From assembly GCF_013266735.1 (NCBI RefSeq), contig NZ_JABSNU010000011.1, forward strand, positions 62,001 through 126,000: 64,000 nucleotides of DNA, read 5' to 3'. Of the stretch, positions 25,996 to 35,559 are shown in pieces. The notes under the pieces were generated by a model, which saw nothing but the letters and a program-made list of their open reading frames with translations, was not told the origin of the DNA and did no database searches. The stretch is from Pedobacter foliorum. Lineage in GTDB: Bacteria > Bacteroidota > Bacteroidia > Sphingobacteriales > Sphingobacteriaceae. Every line of letters starts with the position of its first letter. The first letter of the stretch is position 1. A program made the position numbers and the translations under genes.

Positions 25996-27705
25996 TTAGC
26001 TATTCATCGAGATTAAAAACTCTTCATTAGATTTTGTACCTTTTATTTGTGCTTGTACAAATTCCATAGCTTCCTGAGCATTCATATCTGCAAGGTGGTT
26101 ACGTAAGATCCAAACACGTTGCAATGTATCTCTGTCATGTAACAGATCGTCTCTACGTGTGCTTGAAGCAGTAATGTCGATAGCAGGGAAGATACGTTTG
26201 TTAGATAATTTACGATCTAATTGTAGCTCCATGTTACCTGTACCTTTAAATTCTTCGAAGATAACCTCATCCATTTTAGAACCGGTATCAGTTAAGGCAG
26301 TAGCAAGGATGGTTAATGATCCACCTTTTTCTATGTTACGTGCAGCACCAAAGAAACGTTTAGGTTTGTGTAATGCATTAGCATCAACACCACCCGAAAG
26401 GATTTTACCTGATGCAGGAGCAGTAGTATTGTAAGCTCTTGCTAATCTGGTGATAGAGTCTAGTAAGATTACTACATCATGACCACATTCTACAAGGCGT
26501 TTTGCTTTCTCTAAAACGATGTTAGCAATTTTAACATGACGTTCTGCAGGCTCATCAAAAGTTGAAGCAATAACTTCAGCTCTTACACTTCTAGCCATAT
26601 CAGTTACCTCTTCCGGACGCTCATCAATCAATAGAATGATCAAATAAACTTCAGGGTGGTTTTTAGCAATTGCATTAGCTACCTCTTTCAGTAAGTTTGT
26701 TTTACCGGTTTTAGGTTGTGCAACAATTAAACCGCGTTGTCCTTTACCTATTGGAGTAAATAGATCAATAATCCTGGTTGAGTAGTTGTTGGTTTCAGTG
26801 AAAAGATTTAACCTTTCAGTAGGGAATAAAGGGGTAAGGTAGTCAAATGGAACACGATCCCTAACATCAGCTGGTAGACGGCCGTTGATAGTTTCTACTC
26901 TTACTAAAGGGAAATATTTTTCGCCTTCTTTTGGAGGACGGATACTTCCTTTTACAGTATCACCTGTTTTTAAACCAAATAATTTGATTTGTGACTGAGA
27001 TACATAAATATCATCAGGAGACGACAGGTAATTGTAGTCAGCAGATCTAAGGAAACCATAGCCATCAGGCATGATTTCAAGAACACCTTCGTTGGTAATC
27101 GTGTTATCAAAATCAAGGTTTGAATAGCTATTCTCATTTTGTTTTTGATGACCACCAGTATTAGGACCTTTAGGTCTGTTGTCGTCTCTTTGAGGCTTGT
27201 GAATCTTTTTATTTTCGGCTGAAGGAACGTTTTGTGCCGGAGCAACTACTGGAGCAGCTGGAGCAATTTCTGCTGGAGCCTCTGATGGTGTTTCAGAAGT
27301 TTCAGGCTGAGGCTCAGCATCCGGTACAGTTACTTCTTGAGCTGCTTCTTCTGCATATCTTTGTTCTGAACCTGGAAGTGGATCAAACAATGAAGCCCTG
27401 TTGAAAGGTTTCGTTGTTGGGCCTTCTTCTTCCTTTGCAGGGATTCGGATTCTTTTACGAGTTGGTTTTTCAGTAGAGCCAGTATCTTTTACGGTTTTAG
27501 TTTTACTGACTTTAGCTGGTGCTGTTACCTCAGCTATCTCAGTCACCTCTGCAACAGGAGCGCCAGTTTCTTGTTCCGTTATTTGTGCAATAATTTCAAC
27601 CAATTCAGCCTTACGTAACTCATCAGCATTTAGTATGCCCTGAGTTTTTGCAATCTCACGCAATTCGGCTGTGAGTTTTTCATTTAATTCTGTTTTATTA
27701 AACAT
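25996..27705 (-). CDS. rho: transcription termination factor Rho with long N-terminal insertion
   Basis: A 569-aa RNA helicase. Order: SAP-like Rho N-terminal helices (1-45); a low-complexity region rich in Pro, Ala, Glu, Lys and Asn (about 46-200); the RNA-binding OB domain with the usual IMPDGYGFLRS entry (from about 205); and the ATPase core with Walker A AQPKTGKT (329-336), ILLIDERPEEV and the R-finger region. It is about 150 residues longer than E. coli Rho, all of it in the disordered insertion. Bacteroidota Rho proteins are known for such insertions. Followed by pssA within 3 bp. Confidence 0.96.
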   Translation of the reverse strand: MFNKTELNEKLTAELREIAKTQGILNADELRKAELVEIIAQITEQETGAPVAEVTEIAEVTAPAKVSKTKTVKDTGSTEKPTRKRIRIPAKEEEGPTTKPFNRASLFDPLPGSEQRYAEEAAQEVTVPDAEPQPETSETPSEAPAEIAPAAPVVAPAQNVPSAENKKIHKPQRDDNRPKGPNTGGHQKQNENSYSNLDFDNTITNEGVLEIMPDGYGFLRSADYNYLSSPDDIYVSQSQIKLFGLKTGDTVKGSIRPPKEGEKYFPLVRVETINGRLPADVRDRVPFDYLTPLFPTERLNLFTETNNYSTRIIDLFTPIGKGQRGLIVAQPKTGKTNLLKEVANAIAKNHPEVYLIILLIDERPEEVTDMARSVRAEVIASTFDEPAERHVKIANIVLEKAKRLVECGHDVVILLDSITRLARAYNTTAPASGKILSGGVDANALHKPKRFFGAARNIEKGGSLTILATALTDTGSKMDEVIFEEFKGTGNMELQLDRKLSNKRIFPAIDITASSTRRDDLLHDRDTLQRVWILRNHLADMNAQEAMEFVQAQIKGTKSNEEFLISMNS

Positions 27706-27940
27706 TATATGGGTGTAGAGAAATTTTTAAAAAAAGCATTTATCACTTGAACAAAGCAGAAAAAACGGCTATAAAAGATAGTGGAAGACAAAATTTTATT
27801 GGATTTTCTGGAATGAGCAGATAAACTTTTAGAGAATTATGTTGCAATTGTATGTATTTGTAAACTAATCTCCAAGAAAAACTTGAAATTGTTTAAAATA
27901 AATTCATTCAAAAGTTTTTAAATACACGTTAAATCACTGT

Positions 27941-27957
27941 TAAATTTGGCATCTTTG
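27941..27957 (+). promoter_or_regulatory. possible pyrF promoter -7 region
   Basis: Two overlapping candidates for the -7 element: TAAATTTG (27941-27948) and CATCTTTG (27950-27957), 20-30 bp before the pyrF ATG. No convincing -33 TTTG at the right distance. The rest of the 270-bp gap between rho and pyrF is AT-rich with no further structure seen. Confidence 0.4.
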
Positions 27958-27977
27958 CACTCAAAATTTACCCTCTG

Positions 27978-28808
27978 ATGAATAAGAAGCAGTTATTTGA
28001 ACAAATCAAAAGTAAGAAATCTTTTTTATGTGTTGGCCTTGATCCGGTTCTGGAAAATGTTCCAAAGCACTTATTAAAATATGAAAACCCTGTATTAGAA
28101 TTTAATAAGCAAATAATTGATGCTACTAAAGACCTGTGCGTTGCTTATAAACCTAACACTGCATTTTATGAGTCGATGGGATTAAAAGGTTGGGAAACTT
28201 TAATTAAAACCTGGCAATATATTCCTAAAGATATTTTTACAATTGCTGATGCAAAAAGAGGGGATATCGGAAACACTTCGGCCATGTATGCAGATGCTTT
28301 TTTCAATGAAGCTAAGTCTGATATGAGCTTTGATTCTATAACTGTTGCTCCTTATATGGGTAAGGATTCTGTAGGTCCGTTTCTGGAGCATAAAGATAAG
28401 TGGGTAATCTTATTGGCTTTAACTTCGAATGCCGGGCATAGTGATTTTCAACTGCACGAAACGCCTGAAGGTAAATTGTACGAAGAAGTAATCAGAATTT
28501 CATCGCAGTGGGCTAACAGTGATCAATTGATGTATGTTGTAGGTGCCACGCGAGGTTCGGAGTTTGAAAATATAAGAAGATTGGCTCCTGATAATTTCTT
28601 ATTGGTGCCTGGCATTGGTGCGCAGGGTGGTAGTCTTGCTGACGTTTGTAACTATGGCTTAAATAAAGAATGCGGCTTGCTGGTAAACTCTGCAAGAGCT
28701 ATTATTTACGCAAGTAAAGGTGAGGATTTTGCTGAGAAAGCAAGGGAAGAGGCTTTAAAAGTACAAACAGAGATGGAGCAGATATTACTGTCTGCGAAAT
28801 TGATATGA
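27978..28808 (+). CDS. pyrF: orotidine 5'-phosphate decarboxylase (PyrF2 type)
   Basis: A 276-aa TIM-barrel enzyme that makes UMP from OMP. The active-site strand reads FTIADAKRGDIGNT (catalytic Lys and Asp residues in DAKRGD), the substrate strand is FLCVGLDP at the start, and VVGATRGSEF and LLVPGIGAQGG bind phosphate. The length and the AKRGDIGNT form identify the long, actinobacterial/Bacteroidota class. Its stop overlaps the start of the next gene (ATGA), so the two are translationally coupled. Confidence 0.94.
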   Translation: MNKKQLFEQIKSKKSFLCVGLDPVLENVPKHLLKYENPVLEFNKQIIDATKDLCVAYKPNTAFYESMGLKGWETLIKTWQYIPKDIFTIADAKRGDIGNTSAMYADAFFNEAKSDMSFDSITVAPYMGKDSVGPFLEHKDKWVILLALTSNAGHSDFQLHETPEGKLYEEVIRISSQWANSDQLMYVVGATRGSEFENIRRLAPDNFLLVPGIGAQGGSLADVCNYGLNKECGLLVNSARAIIYASKGEDFAEKAREEALKVQTEMEQILLSAKLI

Positions 28809-29701
28809 CCGCCAAAACAGATTTTAAATTAATATTTGCTTTAATAGGTGTTGCCGTAGTTTGGGGAACAACTTATCTGGGAATCCGTGTGGCTGTTGAA
28901 ACCATTCCTGCGTGGTTTGTAGCTGCGATCAGACAAGGAATGGCATCCTTAATTTTGCTTGTAATATTATTAAGCAAAAATGAATTTAAATGGAAAAACT
29001 GGCCTTATTTAAGAAGGCAATTATTGGTGTCCGTTTTAATGATAGTGGTTGCGAATGGTATGACAACCGTAGCGGAAGAGACCATACCTAGCGGCTTAAC
29101 GTCATTGATAAATGCACTGAACCCTTTGATTGTGTTTTTAGGGAGTGTATTGGTCGGTTTACAGAAACCTACTTTAAAAGGATTCCTGGGAGTGATAATA
29201 GGTTTCTTTGGGGTCGCTTTTATTTTTAGAGCTGGCCTGGGTGATCTGTTAGATCCTAATTATAAAACAGGGATTATGTTTTTGTGCTTTGCAATTACAG
29301 GCTGGGCTTCAGGAACAATCTATACTAAAAAATACACCCTTAAAACCGATAATATTTTTCTTGATCTGTTCTATCAGTTTGTCTTCTCTGCAATCATACA
29401 ACTTGGACTTGCTTTTGTTTTCTCTGGAGATACCCAGGTGGCATCCTGGAGTATTAAGAGTTTAATGGCTGTTGGCTATCTGGCAATTTTTGGATCTGTG
29501 GTTGGTTATTTCTGTTATCATTATGCTTTAAAAAAGGTTACGGCTACTGAGGTGTCTGTCCTTTCTTATTTCAATACTGTTATTGCACTGTTTTTAGGTT
29601 GGTTGATTCTTGATGAAATTGTGACGTTTGATATCATCATTGCAACGGTTCTGATTATCCTTGGTGTGTTCATCACAAATTATAAAAAACAAAAAATATA
29701 G
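28805..29701 (+). CDS. EamA/DMT-family transporter
   Basis: A 298-aa protein with ten predicted membrane helices in two EamA repeats. The first repeat begins FALIGVAVVWGTTYLGIRVAVETIP and contains GLTSLINALNPLIVFLGS; the second contains YQFVFSAIIQLGLAFVF and TATEVSVLSYFNTVIALFLGWL. Family members export amino acids or other small metabolites. It is coupled to pyrF by a 4-bp overlap, but this does not reveal the substrate. Confidence 0.88.
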   Translation: MTAKTDFKLIFALIGVAVVWGTTYLGIRVAVETIPAWFVAAIRQGMASLILLVILLSKNEFKWKNWPYLRRQLLVSVLMIVVANGMTTVAEETIPSGLTSLINALNPLIVFLGSVLVGLQKPTLKGFLGVIIGFFGVAFIFRAGLGDLLDPNYKTGIMFLCFAITGWASGTIYTKKYTLKTDNIFLDLFYQFVFSAIIQLGLAFVFSGDTQVASWSIKSLMAVGYLAIFGSVVGYFCYHYALKKVTATEVSVLSYFNTVIALFLGWLILDEIVTFDIIIATVLIILGVFITNYKKQKI

Positions 29702-29746
29702 GCTCCTACTTGTTTAAGTGAGTCTTTTTGGATTATGTTCGTTGGG

Positions 29747-31027
29747 ATGCATTTCTCAGAGAACTTCTTGTACTTTATTTGGCAATTCAGACTCTTTAAC
29801 ACAAATGAGCTTTATTGCGTTGGTGGCGAAAAACTTCAGGTGTTAAATCCTGGTGTGCTGAATACACATGCAGGTCCTGATTTTAATCAGGCAAAGCTTG
29901 TTATAGATCAGACAACATGGGCCGGTAATGTGGAGATTCATACGAAGTCTTCCGATTGGATTTTACATAACCATGGAAAGGATAAATCCTATGAATCGGT
30001 AATACTTCATGTAGTTTATGAGCAGGATAAGCCAATTTATAGAATGAATGGGACGGTGGTTCCCGTTTTGGCATTAAAAGGTTTGTTTAAAGAAGAGTTG
30101 TTGCTGAATTATAATGCAATAATGATGTCGCTGAATAAGTTTCCATGTGCTAAACAAATAGGACAGGTGGATAAGATATGTATTAAGGGCATGATGTCGC
30201 GATTAATCGTTGAACGATTTGAAGAAAAGTCCGGTGCAGTTCTTGAAAAACTAGATAAGCTAAAAGGGGATTGGGATGAGACATTTTATGGCTTTATGGC
30301 TGGTAATTTTGGTTTTAAAGTAAATGCAATTCCGTTTGAGTTGCTTGCTGATTCATTGCCTCAGCATATCCTTGCGAAGAATAAAGATAACAACCTGGCG
30401 ATTGAGGCGCTTGTTTTTGGACAGGCCGGATTCTTGGAGGAAGAGCTAGTGGATGAATATCCTACTCGGTTGAAAAGTGAGTATAGTTTTTTAAAGAAGA
30501 AATACGGATTGAAGCCTATTGATAAATCATTGTGGAAATTCTTAAGGATGAGGCCCCAGAGTTTTCCGACAATAAGGCTTGCACAGTTTTCGGCATTGAT
30601 TATTAAGTCAAACCATCTTTTCTCAAAAATTTTAGAGGTTGATGATCTGGCTCAATTGTATCAGCTGTTTGAAAATTTACCGGTTAACGATTATTGGCTT
30701 ACACATTTTCATTTTAACAAATGCACTAAGCAAGTAAGTGTACAGGTTGGAAGAAAATCTATTCAAAATGTACTGATAAATACAGTTTGCACATTTTTAT
30801 TTGCTTATGGTAAGTATACTGATCAGCCACAATTTATGGATAGAGCGTTTGATTTTCTAGACTTAATTCCGTCTGAAGACAATATAATAATTGAACAATA
30901 TTTAGATTCGGGGATAAAAGCACACAATGCTTTTATGTCTCAAGCGTTATTACAATTAAATAAATATTACTGTACTCAAAAAAAATGTTTAAATTGTGGT
31001 ATAGGAATTAAAATATTAAAGAAATAA
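29747..31027 (+). CDS. DUF2851 family protein
   Basis: About 426 aa from MHFSENFLYFIWQFRLF; a start four codons earlier (29735) is equally possible. The N-terminal region has the conserved HAGPDFNQAKL, WAGNVEIHTKSSDW and SVILHVVYE motifs of DUF2851, a family restricted mainly to Bacteroidota. The C-terminus holds CTQKKCLNCGIGIKIL, a possible zinc-binding end. The function is unknown; WAGNVEIH-type motifs have suggested a nuclease-like fold, but I cannot confirm this. It is followed after 1 bp by a PspC-like gene. Confidence 0.85.
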   Translation: MHFSENFLYFIWQFRLFNTNELYCVGGEKLQVLNPGVLNTHAGPDFNQAKLVIDQTTWAGNVEIHTKSSDWILHNHGKDKSYESVILHVVYEQDKPIYRMNGTVVPVLALKGLFKEELLLNYNAIMMSLNKFPCAKQIGQVDKICIKGMMSRLIVERFEEKSGAVLEKLDKLKGDWDETFYGFMAGNFGFKVNAIPFELLADSLPQHILAKNKDNNLAIEALVFGQAGFLEEELVDEYPTRLKSEYSFLKKKYGLKPIDKSLWKFLRMRPQSFPTIRLAQFSALIIKSNHLFSKILEVDDLAQLYQLFENLPVNDYWLTHFHFNKCTKQVSVQVGRKSIQNVLINTVCTFLFAYGKYTDQPQFMDRAFDFLDLIPSEDNIIIEQYLDSGIKAHNAFMSQALLQLNKYYCTQKKCLNCGIGIKILKK

Positions 31028-31028
31028 G

Positions 31029-31250
31029 ATGTTCCAACGCATTGTTACATTTTTTGAAAAGCAGAGTTTTGGGGTTTGTACCTATCTCGCCGAGCGTTTA
31101 AATATGTCGATTAGTAAAATCAGGCTGTTTTTTATTTATTCTTCTTTTTTAGCCGTAGGTTTTCCTATTGTGTTCTATATTCTTGCTGCGCTTGTTCTTG
31201 ATGTAAGACATTACATTAAGAAAATACGTTTGCGCGTTTGGGATGTATAG
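31029..31250 (+). CDS. PspC-domain protein
   Basis: A 73-aa small membrane protein. The PspC pattern FGVCTYLAERLNMSISKIRLFFIYSSF leads into one hydrophobic segment (about 37-58) and a basic C-terminus (HYIKKIRLRVWD). PspC proteins take part in envelope stress sensing. The single-domain form beside DUF2851 is usual in this phylum as far as I recall. It starts 1 bp after the DUF2851 stop, so the two are cotranscribed. Confidence 0.78.
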   Translation: MFQRIVTFFEKQSFGVCTYLAERLNMSISKIRLFFIYSSFLAVGFPIVFYILAALVLDVRHYIKKIRLRVWDV

Positions 31251-31257
31251 ACTGATT

Positions 31258-31908
31258 TTAAACTCTAAGAATTTCTGCTATTTCTGCAAAACCCTTTTCT
31301 TCGGCCAGATCAGCAGGGAGTTTTCCGCCTTCCATTCGGATATCTACTTCAGCATTATGCTCAAGTAATAGAATAATCATTTCAATATCGCCTTGTTGTG
31401 CTGCAGCGTGTAAAGGTGTAAAACCTGCCTGTTGTTTTACATTTATTATTGCACCGGCATCGATTAATATCTTTGTAATGTTATAGCTTTTAATAGCGAC
31501 GGCAGAATGTATTGGATATACATTAAAGCCATTGTTGGCCGGGGTATTTACATCAGCACCGTTTCTTATCAGTAGTTTGCAGATTTCTTCGTTTCCAAAA
31601 TAGGTAGCTAAACCCAGTGGAGTAAAGCCATCAATTGAATATAAGTTTACTAATTCCGGATTTTGGGCAATCAATTTGGCAGTAAGTTCGTACTTCCCTA
31701 ATGCGCATGACTCAAATATGGTGATGTTGGAAACAAAGCTTGCAATTAGTAATGCTATTCCCGGTTTTCTGTAGTAGCACGCCAATAATACGGGAGATAT
31801 TCCATGACTTGTTTTTTGATTGGCAAGTTGAGGCTGTCTTGTTAAAAGATCTGAAATCTCCTGTTTCCTATCGGTTTCTATTAAATTTTCAAGATGAGCA
31901 ATGTCCAT
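31258..31908 (-). CDS. ankyrin-repeat protein
   Basis: A 216-aa protein made of about five ankyrin repeats, seen as DGFTPLGLATYFGNEEICKL, NVYPIHSAVAIKSYNITKIL and AGFTPLHAAAQQGDIEMIIL. No signal peptide, so a cytoplasmic scaffold for protein contacts is likely. Its partner cannot be told. It converges on the PspC-like gene and has a minus-strand terminator-like hairpin about 70 nt before its start codon. Confidence 0.86.
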   Translation of the reverse strand: MDIAHLENLIETDRKQEISDLLTRQPQLANQKTSHGISPVLLACYYRKPGIALLIASFVSNITIFESCALGKYELTAKLIAQNPELVNLYSIDGFTPLGLATYFGNEEICKLLIRNGADVNTPANNGFNVYPIHSAVAIKSYNITKILIDAGAIINVKQQAGFTPLHAAAQQGDIEMIILLLEHNAEVDIRMEGGKLPADLAEEKGFAEIAEILRV

Positions 31909-31977
31909 TGTTAAATTTAAATTAAAAATGCTTAATTAAATCAACAAACTTAGGGAAAAATGTTTTATCAAAAAAAG

Positions 31978-32025
31978 AATCCCGCCTAGTGGAATACTAA
32001 GCGGGATTACCCTAAAACAAAACTA
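31978..32025 (-). terminator. minus-strand terminator-like hairpin next to a promoter-like -7 element
   Basis: Arms 31978-31990 and 31996-32008 pair (8 bp, one mismatch, 4 bp; loop of 5). Read on the minus strand, the hairpin is followed by a run of T. A minus-strand TAGTTTTG (plus 32018-32025, a TAnnTTTG match) lies just upstream. It may attenuate the ankyrin gene or end a very short RNA. The rest of the gap up to ftsK (32026-32267) is AT-rich; I see only a 7-codon minus-strand ORF there. Confidence 0.5.
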
Positions 32026-32267
32026 TATTTAAAAAATCAAAACTTAAACGCTTTGTACATATGACTTTAATTGTGTGGAAAGGTTTAAAATATTAACAGG
32101 ATTTATTTTGAAAATGTTGATTTTGTTTAAAAGTTTTTGAAAAAATAGCCGTTTATAGCTTGAATAAAGTTGTTGAATTAAACGTTGTTTAGCGGTATTT
32201 GTAATATCTTAGCATAGATGGCAATAATATTATTTAAGTTTGTTGATTATTAATATTCGTAACAAAA

Positions 32268-34841
32268 ATGTCGGTAAGGGGAAACCAATTTAAATCCAAT
32301 TCTTTTAAAAATGATCAAGCTGATAAGCAAGGCTCCAGATCGCAAGACCCAAAGAAATTCAGGGAGAGATCAGATTTATTTCCCCGCCTGGATTTTCAGA
32401 ATGGGAGAGCGATTAAGATCATAGGCTTGTTTTTTGTCATTCTTTCACTTTACTTTCTTATTGCTTTTACTTCCTATTTATTTACCTGGCAAGAAGATTA
32501 CAGTTATGTAATAGATGCAAATGGTGGATGGAGCAATTTGTTTAAAACTTATGAAGAACTGCAGCAGGTAAATATTCCTCCGGTAGTACAAAACTGGCTC
32601 GGAAAAATAGGTGCATTATTATCTCATCAATTCATTTATGAATGGTTTGGTGTAGCTTCTTTTCTTTTCATTTTTGTATTCTTTGTTATTGGTTACCGAC
32701 TGTTATTTAAGGTGAAAATATTTGCACTCGAAAAAACGCTTGGTTATAGCCTTTTCTTTTTGCTGTTTACTTCTTTAACCCTTGGGTTTTGTCATTCTTT
32801 CTTTTCAAATGCCCCTCATTTTTTAGAAGGTGAATTTGGTTATTGGACAAATAAATTACTAGCTGCGCAAATTGGGGCAGCAGGCGTAGGTGGGTTGATT
32901 GCTTTTTTAGGATTAACCATTTTAATTATTGCTTATAACATAGATTTTAAATTACCGGAACGTAAACGTGATCAGACGATTGTACCTGAAACACCAGATA
33001 ATATTGAGCTGGAGAATGAAGTTGCCTCTGAACCTGTTGAGTTTACATTGAATGATAAACTTGGTAATCAGCGTAAAAGAGAGCAAAATATAGTAGTTAC
33101 TCCATCAAGGTTCGAAGAGAAGGTTGTTGAAGAAGAGAAAGCCCCAGCATTTACTCAGGCTGTAAATGTGATGCATACTCCAGCTGCACATACTCCGATT
33201 ATACTTTCGCCAACAATTGACGAAAGGCCTAAATCACCTATTCTAGAAGTTCCGGTTAAGGCTGAACCTGAATTGACGATTGAAAAAACAGACGAGGATA
33301 AGAAATCTGAAGAACTTGTAGAGCAATTTGGTACTTATGATCCTACGCTGGATCTTGCCAGTTATAAATACCCTCATTTGGATTTGTTGGAGAATTATGG
33401 CTCTAACAAAATATCTGTTAACGCGGATGAGCTGGAGGCCAATAAGAATAAAATTGTTGAAACCTTAAATCATTACAATATAGAGATTGATAAGATTAAG
33501 GCTACAATTGGGCCAACGGTTACGCTTTATGAAATTATCCCGGCGCCTGGCGTTCGTATTTCGAAGATCAAGAACCTGGAAGATGATATTGCGTTAAGCT
33601 TAGCCGCTTTAGGTATTCGTATTATCGCCCCAATGCCTGGTAAAGGTACTATTGGTATTGAGGTGCCTAATTTGCATCCTGAAATGGTTTCGATGAGAAG
33701 TATCCTGGCAACAGAGAAATTCCAGCAAACTACAATGGATTTGCCTATTGCACTTGGTAAAACCATCTCTAATGAGGTTTATATTGCCGACCTTTCAAAA
33801 ATGCCTCACTTACTTGTTGCAGGAGCTACTGGTCAGGGTAAATCGGTAGGTATTAATGCTATTTTAGTATCGTTGCTTTACAAAAAGCACCCTTCGCAAC
33901 TTAAGTTTGTGTTGGTCGATCCTAAAAAGGTGGAGTTAACCTTGTTTAATAAAATTGAACGTCACTTTTTGGCAAAACTACCAGGTGAGGCTGATGCAAT
34001 CATAACTGATACCAAAAAGGTAATTAATACTTTAAATTCACTTTGTATAGAAATGGATCAGCGTTATGATCTATTAAAAGATGCACAGGTAAGGAATTTG
34101 AAAGAATACAATGAGAAGTTCATTAAACGGAAATTAAATCCGAATAATTCACATAGATTTTTGCCTTATATAGTGCTTATAGTGGATGAGTTTGCAGATT
34201 TGATGATGACTGCGGGTAAGGAAGTGGAGACGCCTATCGCCCGATTGGCACAACTGGCGCGTGCAGTAGGTATTCACCTTGTGTTGGCAACTCAGCGTCC
34301 TTCGGTAAATATTATTACGGGTACTATTAAAGCTAACTTCCCTGCACGTTTGGCATTTAGGGTATTGTCTAAAATAGATTCAAGAACTATTTTGGATAGT
34401 GGTGGTGCCGACCAGTTAATTGGTAGAGGGGATATGCTCTTATCTACAGGAAATGACTTGATCAGGTTGCAGTGTGCGTTTGTTGATACACCTGAGGTTG
34501 ATAGAATCTCTGAGTTTATTGGTGTTCAACGTGGTTATCCTGAAGCTTATCAGCTACCAGAATATATTGATGAGGCTGCGGAATCGGCTAAATTGGAGTT
34601 TGATCCGAATGACAGGGATTCTATGTTTGAGGAAGCAGCAAGATTAATTGTTATGCATCAACAGGGATCTACATCTTTAATACAAAGAAAATTGAAGCTT
34701 GGTTATAACAGGGCAGGCCGTATTATAGATCAATTGGAGGCTGCCGGGGTTGTTGGTCCGTTTGAAGGAAGCAAGGCACGGGAGGTTTTAATACCCGACG
34801 ATTATGCTTTGGAACAGTTCTTGAATGAGCTAGGTAAATAA
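32268..34841 (+). CDS. ftsK: DNA translocase FtsK/SpoIIIE
   Basis: An 857-aa septal DNA pump that aligns chromosome dimers for resolution. There are four or so N-terminal membrane helices (about 45-235), a variable charged linker (about 240-360), the alpha and beta motor domains with Walker A GATGQGKS (about 519-526) and Walker B LIVDEFADLM, then the C-terminal gamma winged helix (YNRAGRIIDQLEAAGVVGP) that reads KOPS-type sequences. Complete for the Bacteroidota type. A LolA-like gene follows 9 bp later. Confidence 0.95.
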   Translation: MSVRGNQFKSNSFKNDQADKQGSRSQDPKKFRERSDLFPRLDFQNGRAIKIIGLFFVILSLYFLIAFTSYLFTWQEDYSYVIDANGGWSNLFKTYEELQQVNIPPVVQNWLGKIGALLSHQFIYEWFGVASFLFIFVFFVIGYRLLFKVKIFALEKTLGYSLFFLLFTSLTLGFCHSFFSNAPHFLEGEFGYWTNKLLAAQIGAAGVGGLIAFLGLTILIIAYNIDFKLPERKRDQTIVPETPDNIELENEVASEPVEFTLNDKLGNQRKREQNIVVTPSRFEEKVVEEEKAPAFTQAVNVMHTPAAHTPIILSPTIDERPKSPILEVPVKAEPELTIEKTDEDKKSEELVEQFGTYDPTLDLASYKYPHLDLLENYGSNKISVNADELEANKNKIVETLNHYNIEIDKIKATIGPTVTLYEIIPAPGVRISKIKNLEDDIALSLAALGIRIIAPMPGKGTIGIEVPNLHPEMVSMRSILATEKFQQTTMDLPIALGKTISNEVYIADLSKMPHLLVAGATGQGKSVGINAILVSLLYKKHPSQLKFVLVDPKKVELTLFNKIERHFLAKLPGEADAIITDTKKVINTLNSLCIEMDQRYDLLKDAQVRNLKEYNEKFIKRKLNPNNSHRFLPYIVLIVDEFADLMMTAGKEVETPIARLAQLARAVGIHLVLATQRPSVNIITGTIKANFPARLAFRVLSKIDSRTILDSGGADQLIGRGDMLLSTGNDLIRLQCAFVDTPEVDRISEFIGVQRGYPEAYQLPEYIDEAAESAKLEFDPNDRDSMFEEAARLIVMHQQGSTSLIQRKLKLGYNRAGRIIDQLEAAGVVGPFEGSKAREVLIPDDYALEQFLNELGK

Positions 34842-34850
34842 TTAAAGAAC

Positions 34851-35501
34851 ATGATGAAAAAGATAACGTTGTTGATGTTTGTGTTGGGATTAACCTTTTC
34901 CACCTATGCTCAAACTGATGCAAAAGCAAAAGCCATATTAGCAGAAGTAAGTAAGAAGTACCGCTCGTACGATGTTGTTAAAGCTGATTTTACTTTTACT
35001 TTAGATAATCAACAGGCAAAAATTAAAGAAACACAACAAGGTACTTTGTTTGCAAAAGCAAGCGCTAATAAGTATAAGGTTGTTATGACGGATCAGGACT
35101 TAATTAGCGATGGTAAAAGCCAATGGACTTATTTAAAAGATGACAAAGAGGTGCAGCTTACCAGTGTTGATAATAGCGATGATGTATTAAATCCTGCAAG
35201 GATTTTTACAGTATATGAAAAAGGTTACAAGTATCTGTATACCGGTGATAGTAAGGTTGGTGGTAAGGTTTATCACATGATTGATTTGTCGCCAATAGAT
35301 ACCAAGAAGTCCTTTTTTAAGATTCGTTTGAGCATTGATAAAGCAGCTAAGCAAATTGCTAATGTGTTGATATTTGATAAGAATGGCAACAAATATGCTT
35401 ATTCCATAAAGAGTTTTGTACCTAATGTAAAGGTTCCCGAATCTACTTTTGCTTTTGATGCTATGAAGTATCCCGGGGTAGAAGTAGTTGATTTGAGATA
35501 A
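34851..35501 (+). CDS. LolA-like outer-membrane lipoprotein carrier
   Basis: A 216-aa periplasmic protein with signal peptide (residues 1 to about 20, ending TYAQ). Two adjacent ATGs make 34851 and 34854 both possible. The mature part has the alternating strands of the LolA half-barrel: VKADFTFTLDNQQAKIKE, GTLFAKASANKYKVVM and LISDGKSQWTYLKDDKEVQL. It should carry lipoproteins, or possibly lipids, across the periplasm. It follows ftsK closely, an arrangement also seen in Proteobacteria where lolA comes right after ftsK, which supports the assignment. Confidence 0.88.
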   Translation: MMKKITLLMFVLGLTFSTYAQTDAKAKAILAEVSKKYRSYDVVKADFTFTLDNQQAKIKETQQGTLFAKASANKYKVVMTDQDLISDGKSQWTYLKDDKEVQLTSVDNSDDVLNPARIFTVYEKGYKYLYTGDSKVGGKVYHMIDLSPIDTKKSFFKIRLSIDKAAKQIANVLIFDKNGNKYAYSIKSFVPNVKVPESTFAFDAMKYPGVEVVDLR

Positions 35502-35522
35502 GCTTTTTTTAACAATTTTTTC

Positions 35523-35559
35523 TAAGTTTGGCGGTATGACAGTAATTCCTCTATTTTGA
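35523..35559 (+). promoter_or_regulatory. -7 element and 7-codon mini-ORF whose stop overlaps a TTG start
   Basis: TAAGTTTG (35523-35530) fits the -7 element. A transcript would start next to the ATG at 35536, which opens a 7-codon ORF (MTVIPLF) ending in TGA at 35557-35559. This stop overlaps the TTG start (35556-35558) of the hydrolase gene, so ribosomes could re-initiate. Confidence 0.45.

Noticed and set aside
26159..26434. 91-codon ORF antisense to rho
   Set aside because: Shadow of the conserved Rho ATPase core; no independent start signal or family pattern.
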